64,000 nt of DNA from Henckelia pumila (GCF_033568475.1 NC_133121.1:2976001-3040000), one strand, 5' to 3'; shown: positions 22,953 to 37,536, numbered from the stretch's first letter. Numbers and translations are program-made. The notes: generated by a model from the letters alone, not told the origin.

Positions 22953-25900
22953 CAACCATAGGGCTAATAACTTGACGAACAACAGTCATCCCCAATCAAC
23001 TACTTACTTGAGTAACAATGTTGCATATGATAATTGCACATTCTTGTTAGCAGACAACCAACAACTTGAGAAAGCATCAAGAATCTACAAAATAAATATC
23101 GAAGAATTATCAGATTAGTCCAACCAATCAAGAATAAATAATAGGTTAGAAGATAATAAAAGTCTACTGTTACAACATTTATAACAACAAGATCCCAGTA
23201 AACTTTCATCATATATTCTTTTACGTCATTTGCCACATATATACAGAGATTCTAACCTCTGCTCGATGTATTTGTAACCATCCATGATAATATGAACTTT
23301 TGAAAAGATTAGTCACTGCACGAAGGCTGGTCAGTAAAGTTGAGGGGAGTGGACTTGATGTAACCTTCTTGATCAATTCGACAATAGCATCTGAGGATAA
23401 ATGAGTATTCAACATCAGTTTACTGTAAATTTATGGGTTGCAACATGAAAATAAAAAATGAATATCCAAATCAAGAGACAAGGCACAGGCATTTTTTTCG
23501 AGTATCACAGTAAAAACTTGTTTTCCCTGAACAATCAAGGTTATGAAAGTACAAACAAAAAAATGTTGGAAGGAAATCTAATTAGGTACCATTGCCATCC
23601 TGTGATTGCTGGATAAACTTAGTCGCTCCATCAGGATGGAGCACAATCATCCTCACAACATCAATGGCTGCAAGCAACATAAGGGAAAATTACCAAAACA
23701 CCACAATGTTTGATCTGAGTAGTTCAAGGAGGGTCACTTCCAAGTTCCATCACAGCCAATCAAACTGGTGGATATATAATTAATAATTTGTATGAGAAAA
23801 TTCTGTGAACTATATAAAGATATCAATGTAGCTCAACTTGCAATCCATAATACTTCTTTTACTGACGTTAGAGTAGAAGTGACAGCAGTATTTTCATCAG
23901 GTAAAAAAGCGCAAACATGATAGAATGATGGTTGTGATTTAATTGCCTCAGGTCAAGATAAAGCAATATCCTCAAAATTTCCCAAGTTAAATTAATGTGG
24001 AGAATGAGGAGAGAAAGGAGAAGTAGAACAGGGGAAGAAAAGAGAAGTAAACAAAAGAGAATGGTGACAGAAATGGTGCGATAAGGTGGCTACGAGGTCA
24101 GGGAAAGAAGAAAGAAAATTAAACTGTCGGTTAGATGTTATAATAAGCCAATTTATAGGCTTGTTAGCTCAATAAAAAGGAAATGTGGATAATTGAAAAT
24201 GAGTATTAGATAAACCAAAACAAATAGAAGATTGTTTAAATTTGCCAAATCAAATTTCAAGTTTTCTGTCAATTTATTTTTCACATCAACAATTCCCTGC
24301 CAACAGAAAATATTGTGTCCATGTTATAAATAAACTCTATGCCAATTAACATTTTGCTTCCAAAAAAATACTGTATGATCTAAATTAATTCTGGTTCTGT
24401 CTCAATGAACACTGAAATAAATGGCTTAAAAAACTGCCATGAAAACTAGAATATCAAGGAAATCTACAAAGAACCAAGTTCTATTTATCTACTTCAGAAA
24501 TTTGCCTTGCACAATTCAACTAATATACTGGCACAAAAAGGAAATATTATTGCATGTGCGACTGAAAACGATTATATACGACCACAATTCGACTAAATGA
24601 ATCCTGGTTCTGTTTCTCAATCTTATATGGTCGAGCACCGACATAAATGGCATAAAAACCGCCATGAAGCTACAAGTAATCATAGTGTTTCCTCACTACT
24701 CAGCGATTCCTAAGTAATACTAGAATATCCAGGAAATCTGCAAAGCATCAAGTTTCTATTAATCTACTTCAAAAATTTTCTTTGCACAAGTTCTACTAAT
24801 ATACTAACACAAAAAGGAAAGATTATTAAATGTGTGTGAAAACGATTAAAATTAATAATCTAACTACAGTTACCTGGAAATAGTATGTCAAGTGGCCATG
24901 TCTTCAACAACTTCAGCAATAATGCAATGTCAACATCCGCAAATCTACTACTGTGATAGTGTGAGGTGTCCTTCAAAATTTTAACAATGGCATTCAATCG
25001 CTGGAGATCACCCTCATTCAGTTTCAAATGTATACATGCCTGCAGTAAAGAGAGAGACAGATTTTAAGTCGTGCAAAAAGTGACAGAGAACCAACAGATC
25101 AAAATGCTTTCACCGACAACATTTAACAAGAAAAATAATGGGTTGTACAACATTTCAAATCTCAGTGAACATACATCATTAATAAAAAGGAGAATATGAC
25201 TATTTAACAAATATCATTATTACAAGGTTAAATAAATATACAAAATTAAAGAAAACAGAGACCAAGAATTTTACCGGGTCAGACAGCATTGTATTGTTAA
25301 ACTCCGTTATTTTTTTTAGGATTCCATCAAACTGAGCAGTGTCAAATACAAGCATTCCTTTCTGGATGACAGAATAACTTTAGTCCTCAATTAATTTCTC
25401 GAAAACTTCAATACTAGGAAAGGCAAGTGACATCTATATTGTACAGCATAATAGAGAAAAGAACCAGCAGTATAATCTCTAAACTATAGCGTTCGACAAC
25501 TACTATACGTCAATGGGATAATTTTCTGTCATGCGTGTAGCACAGGATACATGTTCAGAAAAAAATTAAAAGCAGCTCAAAATACGTAGAGACGGGGAAT
25601 CCCTAGGCTAACCATCTAAGTAGATGTTTCCCACCACTTAATGGCCAAATGCCTAAGTCCCAAACATCACTATAGTTCGTCAAAAAATTGTAACCTATAT
25701 AATTTCAAGAATTTAGGACTCTTAAGGTGCTTTAATGAGATCAAAGGTCGACTTCACTCTAAATAATAGAGACCGAGCATAATGGAAAAAATGGGAATTA
25801 TGGGTGTTCTAGTTCTATGTATCTCTCTTTCTCCCTACATTCAGTTCTTGATCAACCAAAATTAACATCCATGGATTCATCTTTTTCTTACACAATTTCT

Positions 25901-28900
25901 ACCCAGTAACAGTGGACCATCAATTCCCATATAACACCCTTCTGATGCCATCAGATCGACATTATGATATCACTAAGTAGCTCACTGTGTTTGCGTGAAA
26001 ATAGCTCCACAAATCTTGGCGGCAAACTGAGACTTGTGTTCTCAGAAAAAAGAAGTAAAGATCAGTCTGCTACATAAATAGGACTAGGAGACATCATATT
26101 AATGAAGAAATATACGTGGAAGCCAAGAGCAGAAAATTCAACCACAAAATGGAAGTGAAAAATGAAAAAGTAGATGCCAGAAAATTACTTTGGGAATGTG
26201 CTTGTAAGAAGGCCCTGATAAAACATCTGCAATTATACAAGAAATAATCACAATCTCTTTATAAACTAGTGCACCAACGCACGCAATAGTCTTTTTTTAA
26301 AATTAATTTGACTTATATTCAAGTAGGAGTAATATCATAATAGTAAAAAGTAATGAATGTACATGCTGCAATTTGAATTGATCATATTTATATGGGGGGC
26401 ATACCATGATTGTAAAATTAATGAGGGACTAAACTGCAATTTGAACGATGAAATTAAAAAAACAAAAACAAAAACCAGGCCATGACATCATGTTTCTCTA
26501 TCAGGCTTACACTTGATTAACAGTAGTAGATAAAAACACAGTTCGTGAAAATAGAACGCAAAGTTAACAATGAAAGTTACCTGACACTTTAGATGGAGCT
26601 CCTGGTGTATAAGCACTGGCTGAAGTATTAAAATGAGAGGGGAGACATATAATTAAGTGTCCTGTAAAAAACTAAGTTCAGGATTGTCATTAATTGATGA
26701 ATGTTTAACTCACATCCAGTGTAAGGGTCTCGAAAAGATGGATCAAGGGTAAAATCCTTTTGCCCTGTATTTTGCAGAATAAACTCCACAATTTGTTGCC
26801 GGAAAGAAAGAGGTAAATCTTCCTTGAGAAGCCACTTATCAGCAGCAGCATATAGATCATCTGTAAGTCAGTCATTGGTTACAACAGTATGAAAGACTAA
26901 TAGTGCAAGACTATATATTTGGTAAATTATATCTCCTAATGGAAAAAAAACATCAGAAGGAGCAATCAAGTCATGATACGTGCAAGATTATTAATCTTGT
27001 ATTATACTCCGATACACCTATACGAGGCTACGAGCATGATTTTATTGATATGGAGCTAAAAGTGGTTCCCACAGTCTCAAAAGAGTTCCATGAAAACTAG
27101 GAAAATACCTGCACGATTGTATGGCAATTTACGCATGGGCCCACCATCTCCAATGTCAACATCGAATACTGAAGATAGTTCAAATTGTCACTACAAGTGA
27201 AATGGAACACATACATGAAAAGGCGTATTAAGAAAGAAAAGGCTAACCATAATCGTACTGAATTCCATCAAGAAGAGGGCGATTCGTATTATCACCAGGT
27301 CCATCAACCACTTCACCAATCTAGATGTAACACAATGATTGAGAACAAAAATGAACACTAGTAACGAACAACAAGAGATAAACTAGACAAAAGCTGGATT
27401 GTTCACGTAATGGCATGCTTTGAACAGACCTTTAATGACGCATAATCCTAATCCAAACTGCATTGCCAGTGACAGTAAATTTGGGTCGATTAATCATACA
27501 AACCTTAGTCACTAAGTGCCTAAATGCCGAGATTCAGTTATGATGTATAAAGCATTAAGAAAACATCAACAAAATTATTTTATAAAATAAATCTTTCAAG
27601 AAATGAAATAACACATTACGAAATGATGGCCCCGGGTCAAAGACAAAACAAAGGGCACATGGTCGTCCAACCATCTAAAAAGGCAAACTAAAGAGGAACA
27701 GGTTTTCTTATTGTGAACCAAGGGAGTAAATGAGCAAGGGCATGAATGTGCTTGTCTCATACCTTATCCCACCTCTGCTCCCGCATATTCCATGCATAAG
27801 CGACACCATTGTCTCCTTCTCTAATGACCTTTGTCTGCCCGTCACTATTGCCTGATAATCATAGAATTGAAACGGTTGGCACGTGTAATATGTCTGAAAC
27901 TTTCTAGTTGTTGCCAAACTAGCTGACGCATTGACAAGAAGAAAGTTACTTTGCGACTCATACCTGGAATTTTTAATGCATCAAGTCCAGGCAGATCTTC
28001 TAATTTCAGCCCACCAACTCTTTTCCTGATGCAAATAAAAAATTATCTGAAAACCACAATAAAAAGGCACCTAAACCCATTAGAAACTAAAAAATAACAT
28101 CTTTCAACGAAAATCTATGCATCTTCCATAATGATGATCTTGAAACATGACTATCCCCGTGTTGAATAATTATCAGTCATGACAATCAACTTCCCAATTA
28201 TCCAACTTAAAAATAAACAGATCCATGAGCTCAAGAAATTTAACAAGAACATTTGGTGTGTTACCTACTGAGCTTGTACTGAGAGACTTGACTGGTAAAT
28301 GAATCAAGTTCTACAGTATCAGCAAACTTATCATGATTAGAAGTCCATATACGAACAATTCCATCAGAACAAGCTGTCACAACATCTCCATTTTCCAAGA
28401 ACTTGGCATCCCAAACACAACCAGGATGTTCAATGCTTTGGACACAAACACCATCTGCACTAACATGGTTTTCACATAGAAAGCAATTCAGATCATTACA
28501 TTAGACCTTTCAAAACAGAATAAAAATCAGAATTGTGTTGTAGAATATGATGCCTAAAAGAGTTTCATAACTTAGATAATTCCATTAATATAGCTGCAAC
28601 CAAAAAGCTCAATCCAGTTCATTAAATTTTCTTTATGTCACAAAAACAGTATATAGGGGAGAAATTTTGGTCACCAAAAATTTCGAGTAGTTTTTACTAA
28701 AGAATATATATTTACATGTCAACCCCGGAGAAGCGATACACGTAACAGCTAATATCTGATCAGCCAGAGAATCTGACATTTGATTGTTGCTCAAATTATA
28801 TTTTCTAAAGGATTATGACCAAAACCCTGGTTAGTTTAACCAGGTATAATGACTGCAAAAAAATTGGAAAATAATCTCAAATGCTCTAGAATCATTAGAA

Positions 28901-31900
28901 AAAAAAAAGCCTAAATGTGGTCTCCATAAATGACAAGAGGAGTAACCTTTCCATATCTTTGCTGAGCAATCCTCGCTGCCACTGACTATAAGCCCAGAAG
29001 CATGAGCATCAACAGCATAGACTATAGATGCGTGACCAACCATCTCCATCAGATGTTCTCCACTAAGTGCCCATAGCCTTATGGAACTGCAATGAACAAC
29101 AATAATTCAGTGATCAAAAAAGTTGAGAAAACTTTCCACATCAAAAGGGAGAATCAAAACAAAACACTAAAGACCATATTACTCTTGGTCCAAAAAGCTT
29201 TAATCACAAATATATTTGTGTTTTCTTTTCATCTATTCAGATAGTGTAACATATCCTTCTTCGTGCACTATCCTACATAAATAGAGAGCAATCTACAATG
29301 GGCCTCAAATCAAATTCTCCTTCTTCAATTTTGCTCAAACAATAACTCAATTTTAATTTAAAGAGCAGTGTTGAGGCCAAGTCCTTCTAAAATGACTAGG
29401 TTTATCATGCTTGAGCTCAAAGTGCACAATTCAAACTATACATTAGGCTTGACTTGAGTTTTTTGCACCCACGCATTTATGAACTTGCCATATTCTGTAT
29501 TTTTGGTTACATGAGTACGTAAAAGTGCATACAGCTATAAAAGCACACATTGATTAACCTATCTATGCAGGCCCCCACATTCTCGGTTCCAAACCTTCTT
29601 ATGGAAGGGGTTTCATCAATAGTTGGCTTGACAATGAGCAATAAAAAGTAATTCACAAATTCATTACTGTTGAAAAAATTATATCAGAGACGAGAAATAT
29701 TAAATGTTCAAGGGCGATGATTTCAAATGAAAGAAAGATCCATATTTCACAACGATCACAAAACTCATCTTCAGACAATCATACACATATTTAATAGCAA
29801 GCACATCTCTTGGCTGTAACTTAATGTGTAGGACATGCCTAACACCAAAAGAAAGTAAAATCTCACCCATCATGAGATGCCGAAAGGATTCCTAAACCTG
29901 GCATAACAGCTAATCCTCTAACCGTATCTGCACACCAAATTTTTAGTATTCACATGAGAAGAATGAATATAGCTAGTAAATCCAGTTGCAGTTATATTAT
30001 GTGGGATGCAATCTCTATGGAGAAGCTAAAGCTTGTTTGTTCTCCTTAATTACGTCCAAATATTTGCTAGCGTGTCAAGTATAATAGTGGCACCGAGAAC
30101 AACACAACTAAACTTTTATGTGCATCATGTTACGTCTTCAGGGTTAGACCCTTCAATTAGGTAAATTCATGTAGTCATATAATGGAATAAAAATGTAGAC
30201 ACTGATAATGTCAATGTTTTCATCTGCGTAAAAAACTGCACAAAACAGATTCACATGCTGCCAATTCCAAAATAACCACAATATAAAAAAGAATAAAGAA
30301 AATAAAATGTTTCATCTGTGGAAAAAAAACACTGCGTAAAACAGATTTGCATGCAGCCAATTCACCACTATATAAAGGGGAAAGAAATGAACAAAACCAT
30401 CGTCCACCTAAACTGTGGAACAAGAGTAGAAGAAGACAAGGGGTACCTACCCATGGTCATCAACTTACATTCACATCCAAAGTATAAGATGCGTATTAGA
30501 ACATCAATTTTTTCAGGAGCATGTACAAAGACAGGGAGAGGGGGAGGGGGAGAGGGAAGTCATAGATAGTAAACAAGGGAAAAAGAAAGACCTGTATGTC
30601 CGAGAAAGGTATGTGTACAAGACTTTTCTTTCCAAAGCTTCAAGGTTATATCACTTGAACCTGATTAAAGCAGAAGCAATTGGAATTTAATTTATTGAAC
30701 AATATCTACAGCTGATCCTCAATTTGTAGCCAAAAAATTTTAATACTTCTGCTCTTATACTGCAAGAGATGTGTTCACGATTCTAAACTTCAAGTTAGAT
30801 TTTCACCATTCCATACTTCAAACTAAATCCAGAAAATATCGCAAGACAGTCAATATACAGATAATTGACGTTTTACATATTTGTATTTCAAGCCAGCTTA
30901 ATGTATTATTGTTTGACCACAAATATAAGTCAAAATATGGACACTTTCACATTCTTCATGGCACATGCATGAAAATTGGAATGAAGAACCCTGAGAAAAT
31001 CTCACTGAGAAAACCCAGTTGTTTATGTCCAGAGTCTCCAGACCACCAAAAGACTTCAACTAAATTTTATTATGATCCGGCCAAAGGGGAAAGTACATCA
31101 ATTTGAATAAAAATTCAGATTCCTGTGAAACATGATAAGGATATATTTGGAACTGGAGATTTATAGACAATGATGAATTAAAAAAATGAGCAAAAAGTTT
31201 GAATTACTGCATACACCTGTTACAAGCTCTCCAGAAGGCAACTTAATAACTGCCTGAATTGGTGCCTTGTGAGCTTCCCAGACCTCAACCTGTTTACCAT
31301 TCCTCCAGCGGCTCAGCGTACTAAGTTGAAGCCATCACAAAAGAAAATAATCAGAATGACCAGTACATTTTATGTGTGAGGATCAGAAATAGAACATATT
31401 ATTGTATCATAAACAATAAATAATTAAATGGTCCAGGTTAGGAGCACTTGTTTCAAGAGAAACCATACACAGGCTATTTCAGAACTGAGATGGAACAAAT
31501 CTCATGACAAATCAATGGTCATACTAGGCCCAGCATATAATCCAAGTCCGACAATAGGGATATTTAGTGACTAACAACTGAGATTTGAGCACCAGCCACA
31601 ACTAACCATCAACGCACATGCATTTTCAATTATGACATTTATTGCTGAAGCTAATCACAGCACAATCATTCAAGCATGGTATGAATAGATAATCCGAAAA
31701 AGTACAATCGTCCGTATGACTTGCTCTATACAGATGTGATAACATAATTGTTCACAAGCAGGCTTAAAAAGTTTTTTTTTAACAGGCCAGATTATCCATC
31801 CTTGATCAGGTCGCATCTTTGAGGCCACCTAATGCATGTCAGAAAAATATAAGAAAGGAACAGAAAATTAATAGGAGCGATGAAATTTGAGGTAGTAACA

Positions 31901-33034
31901 TGACTAACATCACAATAGAAGTTTGTGCAACCAGAACTTGAATTTGATGAGAAAAAATACTAAATAAAATAATGATACTGTTCATACAGAGTCACATAAA
32001 GACTTATAATCTCTTCAGATCATCCAACTAAAAAAAAAAAACCATCCATAGGGAATAGAGATGACATACCAATCAACTGAGGTTGAGACAATATCTTGCC
32101 CATCCAATGCAATACCTGTGACTTGCAATTTATGACCCTTAAGAGTATCAAATTTCTCTCCATTGGCCAAATTCCACACTAGGACAAGAGTATCCATTCC
32201 TCCTGATACAATCCTGCCCTCCGGAAACTCCTCATTTGGTGAGATCCAAGCCAGAGGGCCAACAAAACTAGTATGTCCTAACAATATTTTTGACATGATG
32301 AACTCACGCTTATTTGACTCATCCAGTGTCCAGAAACGAACGGTTTTGTCCCTTGAAGAAGTGGCTATACCCATATCACCACATACACAAATCCCACGAG
32401 CCTACAGATCACGAATTCAGTAAAATATATCAATTCATACATAAAAAAAATGCACACTCTGCAGTAAGTTAACCCAGTAAGTATAACTGGGCATCAGATT
32501 CTGGATTGAAAACTATGCAATTGCATTTGTTTTATATTCTGAAAAATGATCAACTTTTCTTAACAAGTATTGGATTGAGCCAAACATAAGCAAACCACAA
32601 CCAAAGTATTTGATTGAGCCAAACATAAGCAAACCACAACCAGCCAAAAAATAATGACAAATATTCAAAATAGTAATGCAAGAAACAATTTTTTTAAACA
32701 CTAGGATGGACTGAAGATACGGCCAACGACAAGCATGCCAGGAAACAATTCAATGATCATAATTCGACATTAAAAACAAATTTGACAGAACTCATGAAAG
32801 AGGAAACCGATATTATCGTCAAACCAGATACTCAATCCAACTCAAGTTCACTAAAAAATGTAGCGCTCCATCTAATTTCCAAATAAAACTCGTAACGAGA
32901 ACTGATGGGTTACAAGCAAGCTTACACAAACAATCAAAAATGTAAAAATAGAAGTAAAATATAAAAGATATTACATCGTCTTCGTGGCCTCGAAGTTGGC
33001 ATCTCAATTGATACTCCTTATAATCGATTTCCAT
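22027..33034 (-). CDS. PLAA/DOA1(UFD3)-like WD40-PFU-PUL protein, 22 exons
   Basis: Exons in order: 32975-33034, 32070-32401, 31217-31320, 30592-30660, 29867-29927, 28947-29086, 28265-28454, 27964-28025, 27763-27851, 27248-27320, 27109-27168, 26714-26860, 26581-26619, 26189-26226, 25275-25361, 24874-25039, 23590-23667, 23257-23390, 23008-23084, 22783-22852, 22568-22633, 22027-22161. They sum to 2277 bp (758 residues), all GT-AG. The family binds ubiquitin and CDC48/p97 and maintains ubiquitin levels and cargo sorting. The N-terminal WD40 propeller (to about 310) has repeats such as GHTSFVGPLAWISP, SGGMDTLVLVWNL, SSDITLKLWK and SASHDGSIRLWAL. A PFU region follows (about 350-465: DGQTKVIREGDNGVAYAW, DKWLLKEDLPLSFRQQIVEF). 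The Armadillo-like PUL domain is about 490-755. Arabidopsis At3g18860 has nearly the same length from memory. Confidence 0.93.
22926..22953. repeat. (TA)n microsatellite in a PLAA intron
   Basis: About 14 TA units within an intron of the PLAA-like gene, likely length-polymorphic. Confidence 0.85.
24385..24850. repeat. Imperfect intronic tandem duplication in PLAA
   Basis: Two diverged copies of a roughly 200-250 bp block, about 24385-24575 and 24600-24850. Shared words in order: CTGGTTCTGT, ATAAATGGC, CCATGAA, CTAGAATATC, GGAAATCT, TAATATACT, ACACAAAAAGGAAA, GAAAACGATTA. It lies wholly in the intron between the exons at 24874-25039 and 23590-23667. Confidence 0.7.
32562..32642. repeat. 40-bp tandem duplication in PLAA intron 1
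   Basis: Two adjacent near-identical units containing GATTGAGCCAAACATAAGCA and AACCACAACCA. Simple local duplication, no known function. Confidence 0.8.
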
Positions 33035-34269
33035 ATCAAGAAACTATTTCTTGATTCCTATAAAATAAATACCGAAATTCTTGATTTCCGGACAACAAAA
33101 CTAGGGTTCCGAAGAGGTTTTTTGTTCTTTTGCGTCAAGAAATCACGGTGCATTAACAATCATATCAAACAAAACTAGAATCTGGATGGCTTGTCTTGCA
33201 AGGTTTTTGCGGAGTATTTATTTTTCTGGTGAATGTGTATATTGTTAAATACTCGCATAAATGCGGTGTTTTTTTAAAAAAATAATAAATAAAACTCGTA
33301 ATAATAACAGTTAAAATATTATATTAGTCATTAATTTATTTAATTAAAAAATTAAAAACCTTGAAAGGGTCTTTTTCATGCAAATATATAGGGAATCCTT
33401 AATAGCTACGAGATTTAGATAGTGCTTACAATCTTTAAAAATAAATAATTATGGATTTTTTCTTAACAAATTTGTGATGACAAAGATCCATAATCACTTT
33501 TTTTTTTTAGAGATTGCAAATACTACCTTAATTTTAAAACGAATCTAGTATTTTAAGTTGCATTTTATGGATGACATCTAGTCCAATTTGAAATACAATC
33601 TAGTTTTTTTTTTTTTTTTTTAAAGAAAAATACAATCTAGTTGTTAATAGACATGCTTGACAAATTTGAAATTCGCCCAAAGTTTAATCATTGGGACACA
33701 TGACATTTCCCAGTTCTATCCCCGATCGAAATATCCCCTATTTCACGTATTTCACGTTACTTTGGATCATGCTGATACAAAAATGAAGTTAAATAACTTA
33801 TACATTGAACTGGATGTGATAAAGATATAAAAGTACATCCATTTACATATATAGCGATGAGAAGGAATTTGTGATAGTTTTATAGAGAAAAATGTTTTGA
33901 TATGAACTAAAAACTATATCGTTTTCGAGAACCACTCTCATCTCTCGTCTGGAATGGTGGATACTTGAAGCCATATCAAAAGCTGTCTGAATAAAAATTC
34001 GTTCTCTAATCAGAGAGTGAAGTTATCGCTGCTTGCCCAAATAAAACAATTGATTCGAACCATAAAAAAACTATTTTCATATTTTTATTTGAAATCTTAG
34101 GAAAGAAAGATACACCAGTAACATATAAAACTACAAAATAACAGCATACCAAGCAGATCAACAGCTAGCATACCATTTGACGTAGGAATTTGTGTGAACC
34201 TCAATCTGCTATATATTCTTACAAGAGTCAATGATACAAATAAATGCCTGGTTAGAATGGAGCTTCTTA
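33035..34269. other. Intergenic between the PLAA start and the RRA end
   Basis: Holds the PLAA promoter and the RRA 3' flank. A 106-bp foldback repeat (33420-33525) lies inside it. Otherwise A/T-rich with no gene. Confidence 0.45.
33420..33525. mobile_element. Short foldback MITE, copy A
   Basis: Inverted ends TAGTGCTTACAATC and GATTGCAAATACTA with a symmetric A/T-rich middle (TTATGGATTTTTTC / GATCCATAATCAC). A reverse-oriented relative lies at 49715-49817. Small enough to fold fully on itself. Class not assigned. Confidence 0.65.
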
Positions 34270-36549
34270 TCATTCTGAGCCATCGGGGAACGGAGTCAAG
34301 GCGTCTTGCTTCCTGTTCACATAGTGATCAACAACGGCCTTCATTCTCGCAAGCTTGTCTGGATGATAGTTGACATGAATGATAACAGGCTTAATCTTGT
34401 TGAGTTCAGAATCTTTTCGAATGGTTTTGAAAAGAACTTTGCTGTTCATGAAGAGAAGGTGATCCATTGTTCTTTTCGAGGCATGAAGCCCCTCATATCC
34501 CGGATGTGATGGAAAGAAAAGCTCCTCGTTAAATACGGCTTGGTCCCAGGCATTCTCACTAGCTAAACGAGCAGTCACACGATCTAAAAGTTCTATTGAT
34601 GGGATTGTTGGTCTGATGTAAAAAAACCCAGAATTGTACACCCATATCCTCATCGTGTGAGCATATCTTGCCCAACCCATTTTTGGTTCGTCAAAAACGT
34701 CGTTGTATCCATAAGCCGTCCTGTTGTCGTGACCATCAGTCATGGACTCCACGTCCGAGTCCCGGTAAAGATGTTTGAATGGATTTTGCAAGTAGACTAT
34801 ATCGATATCCGATAGAAGAACGCTGTATCCTAGCTGCAAGAACTCCCTTAAGAACCGAAACTTCAGTCCTGAAACAGCATGGTTTCCTCCAGTTTTTGCA
34901 ATGGATTCGATCCCTTTATCTTTGTCTCCTTTACTGTTGTCTCGTTTATACACCGGGACATCGTTTGACTGACAGAAACTGGCAATTTCATCATCCAGAG
35001 CAACAACTAGATAATTAGGTATACCCACTCTCTTGATACTAGTGAACCAAATTTCCAACTCTTCCTTCACATTGGAATTTGCAAGCGCGACAATAAGCTC
35101 TCGATTTACAGCAACTTTGTCCAAGATCTGGGCCAAACTCGGGTTCACAGACTCGTCAGGAACAACAGTTGGGTTGGTTCGTAATCCTTTCACGCTGCCA
35201 AACGGTCCAGTTTTATGCTGTTCGCCCAAAACCAACACTTGTTTCTGAGCACTATCTTCCCTCTGTTCAGCCAATTGAAGCTTCTCCTTCAAGTTCCGTA
35301 TTTGTTTTTTCAACTCTGCGTTCCTCTCTGAAGCAGCCACAAACTCTGCCTTCAAAATGTTAACGCGTTCCGAAGACTGACACGAAGAGAAAATAACCTA
35401 GAACAGAAATGCAGACCAAGTTGAAAGCCTCATATGGACACAACAAATTCCCACCATCTCTTTAGGATTTACTAGTTACAACCATCATGTACACCGTCAC
35501 ATCAAAACATCAAGAAACATTGGCTTGCATCTATTGGTGAATCAAATTGTCCTAATATGTGATGATAAAAGTAGTCAAACAATCACGCTAGCGACTCTTC
35601 AAATCTATAATTCTTTAACGTAAAATGTTTGGCACACCACAAGCAAAAGGCATCAGTGGTGACAAACTCCCCCCAACAGGCAGAAACATTTGATATAGCT
35701 GCAGGGGAGGACACAAGAAACTGGAGGGAGGGGAGCCAGACAAAGGTCACCAGATACTCATGTACTAGATTTCATGCCCCAGGAGTATTGAGCCTCCACG
35801 GTTTGACCTCCTAGCTTTGATACTGTGTTGAAACTGCTCATCCCAAAAGCTCGAGCTCAGGGAATAGCGCGACCGATAGTTTTATATCAGACAAATATCA
35901 CTCATCACCGAAAGGTATACCACAATGCTAAGTCCTTCATTACCATTTAGGAAGGTAAGATTAGACCAACATATTTTTATGACCTCAATACTTAACAATT
36001 AACATAAACCAAGATCTCTGCAGCTTATAGATATTATTTATATCACGCCACAGACTTGTTCAAGAACTTGGGTAGTGTTTGGGATTCAGCTGAGAAGTAG
36101 TTCCAAATACTAACTTAGTTGAAATGGGTTTGTCTTGAAATTTTTGCTCGCTGAGGAAAGTGGTTGATAAATGTAATACTTGTAAACTGTTCAGTTAGTT
36201 TGTAAATTGTAAGTCTGCCCACAAAAACAAAAAAGAAACTTTTCATAGTAAAGTTAATAAACCGAAGAAATGGCAATCAAGGGGCCACATCAAAACACGA
36301 TTTTGAAGTAAAAACATGATTTTCGGTCACCAACAAAGTGGACAACAGATCAGCTGTAAGAATAGTGGGAAATGAACTTGGGACCTGCGTGTTAGATTCC
36401 GCGACGAGGTGGCTGACGGGAAGCGAAGGGAGGAAGAATCCGTTGGGAAAAAAGAAAGCGAAGATGCAACCGGCGATAACTCCGGCGGCCACCGAGGCGG
36501 CGATTCTGGACCCTTTCGACGATTGGGAGCCGCCGTCTTTCTTCATCAT
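34270..36549 (-). CDS. RRA-type extensin arabinosyltransferase (GT77), 2 exons
   Basis: Exons 36385-36549 and 34270-35397 join in phase 0 to give 430 residues. RRA1-3 are Golgi GT77 enzymes that add a beta-arabinofuranose (the second residue) to hydroxyproline arabinosides of extensins, needed for root-hair and wall growth. The protein is type II: a short basic N-terminus, one membrane anchor (about 16-41), and a charged coiled-coil stalk (about 70-110). The luminal catalytic domain has [30 protein letters not shown], the metal-binding DxD at D252-D254 within [12 protein letters not shown], and [19 protein letters not shown]. It ends [11 protein letters not shown] and FPDGSE. Length matches the roughly 430-residue family. 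No in-frame upstream Met was found. Confidence 0.93.
35800..35900 (-). repeat. Possible LTR-retroelement fragment in the RRA intron
   Basis: AGCTTTGATACTGTGTTGAAA looks like a diverged reverse complement of an initiator-Met tRNA primer-binding site followed by an LTR start (TGTTG in the usual family wording). Only a fossil scrap is visible; extent and family are uncertain. Confidence 0.3.
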
Positions 36550-36679
36550 TGTTCCGTCTTTGCGAGCGCCGAACGCGGCGGAGGAGAAGGAAGTATGAAT
36601 AGTTTAATGTATCAGTGGACTTTTAAGCCGCCATGGAAGCAGACAGCGAGAGAGAGAGAGGAGGAAAACTTGCATTACT

Positions 36680-36702
36680 TTATATATTATAATATAATAT
36701 TT
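36680..36702 (-). promoter_or_regulatory. TATA-rich core promoter of the RRA gene
   Basis: A TATA-type run (TATATTATAATATAAT on the plus strand) about 130 bp upstream of the RRA start codon, next to a GAGAGAGAGAG (CT-rich on the sense strand) leader at about 36648-36662. Placement fits a core promoter. Confidence 0.45.
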
Positions 36703-37536
36703 ACAGCGACATGGTCATGGGCAATCGCCAATCAGGTCAACGTTTGTAGCCAAGTCCACGTACAAAAACTCATTTGAGATGATTACTAATGATATCTTAT
36801 TCGACTATTTAAATCATTTGTGTAATACTATTATTTTTTTAATAATTTTAAAATATAATGTTTGAAAAAGATTTTTTTTGAAAAAAAGTATGAAAATACT
36901 TTTAAAAAAATTGTTCTCGACTGAAATTTTTAACGAACAATTGAAGGAATTTTTTTATGTTTTAAAATAAAAAATACAGGTCAAATTAATAATAAATCAC
37001 AAACAAAAAACACAAGAAATTATAATTAAAAAGTCTTTATTTATCCAAACACTTTCTTAATTATAAATTTTTTTCTCTTGTAAAACAGACATGAGATTAT
37101 TCAAGTCATAAAAAAATATTATTTTTTATTTTTTATAAATAATTGTTCAAACACTATTTATTGTAAAAAAATGTAAAAAAATATTTTTTTATATTAGGTT
37201 TTTCAAAGAAAATAATCTAATAATATCAAATCAATCAATTATTTGAAAAGCAAAAGTATATATATCATATATAAATAAGCACATAATACTTAAATATGTA
37301 TCATGCATACATAACCACAAAAAACCAAACCCTTGCAAGCATGCCTTGTATGAACACACATCTAAACCTTCACTAAATTAATTAGCTTTAAAATGCCAAT
37401 CAGATGGTAGAAAAAAAACGAGCTACTACTACTAAAACAAAACAGCTACGAAACATTTCTGGACCATAACCCCATGCCATCACTTGTGAGTGTTTGTCCG
37501 CAGCAACTCGTTCCTATTTCCATAAAACATACATCA
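36703..37536. other. Intergenic, HVA22k 3' flank
   Basis: A/T-rich DNA between the RRA promoter and the end of the HVA22k-like gene. No repeat or gene supported. Confidence 0.4.

Noticed and set aside
36409-36777. Plus-strand open frame opposite the first RRA exon
   Set aside because: Antisense shadow of the RRA exon and its leader.
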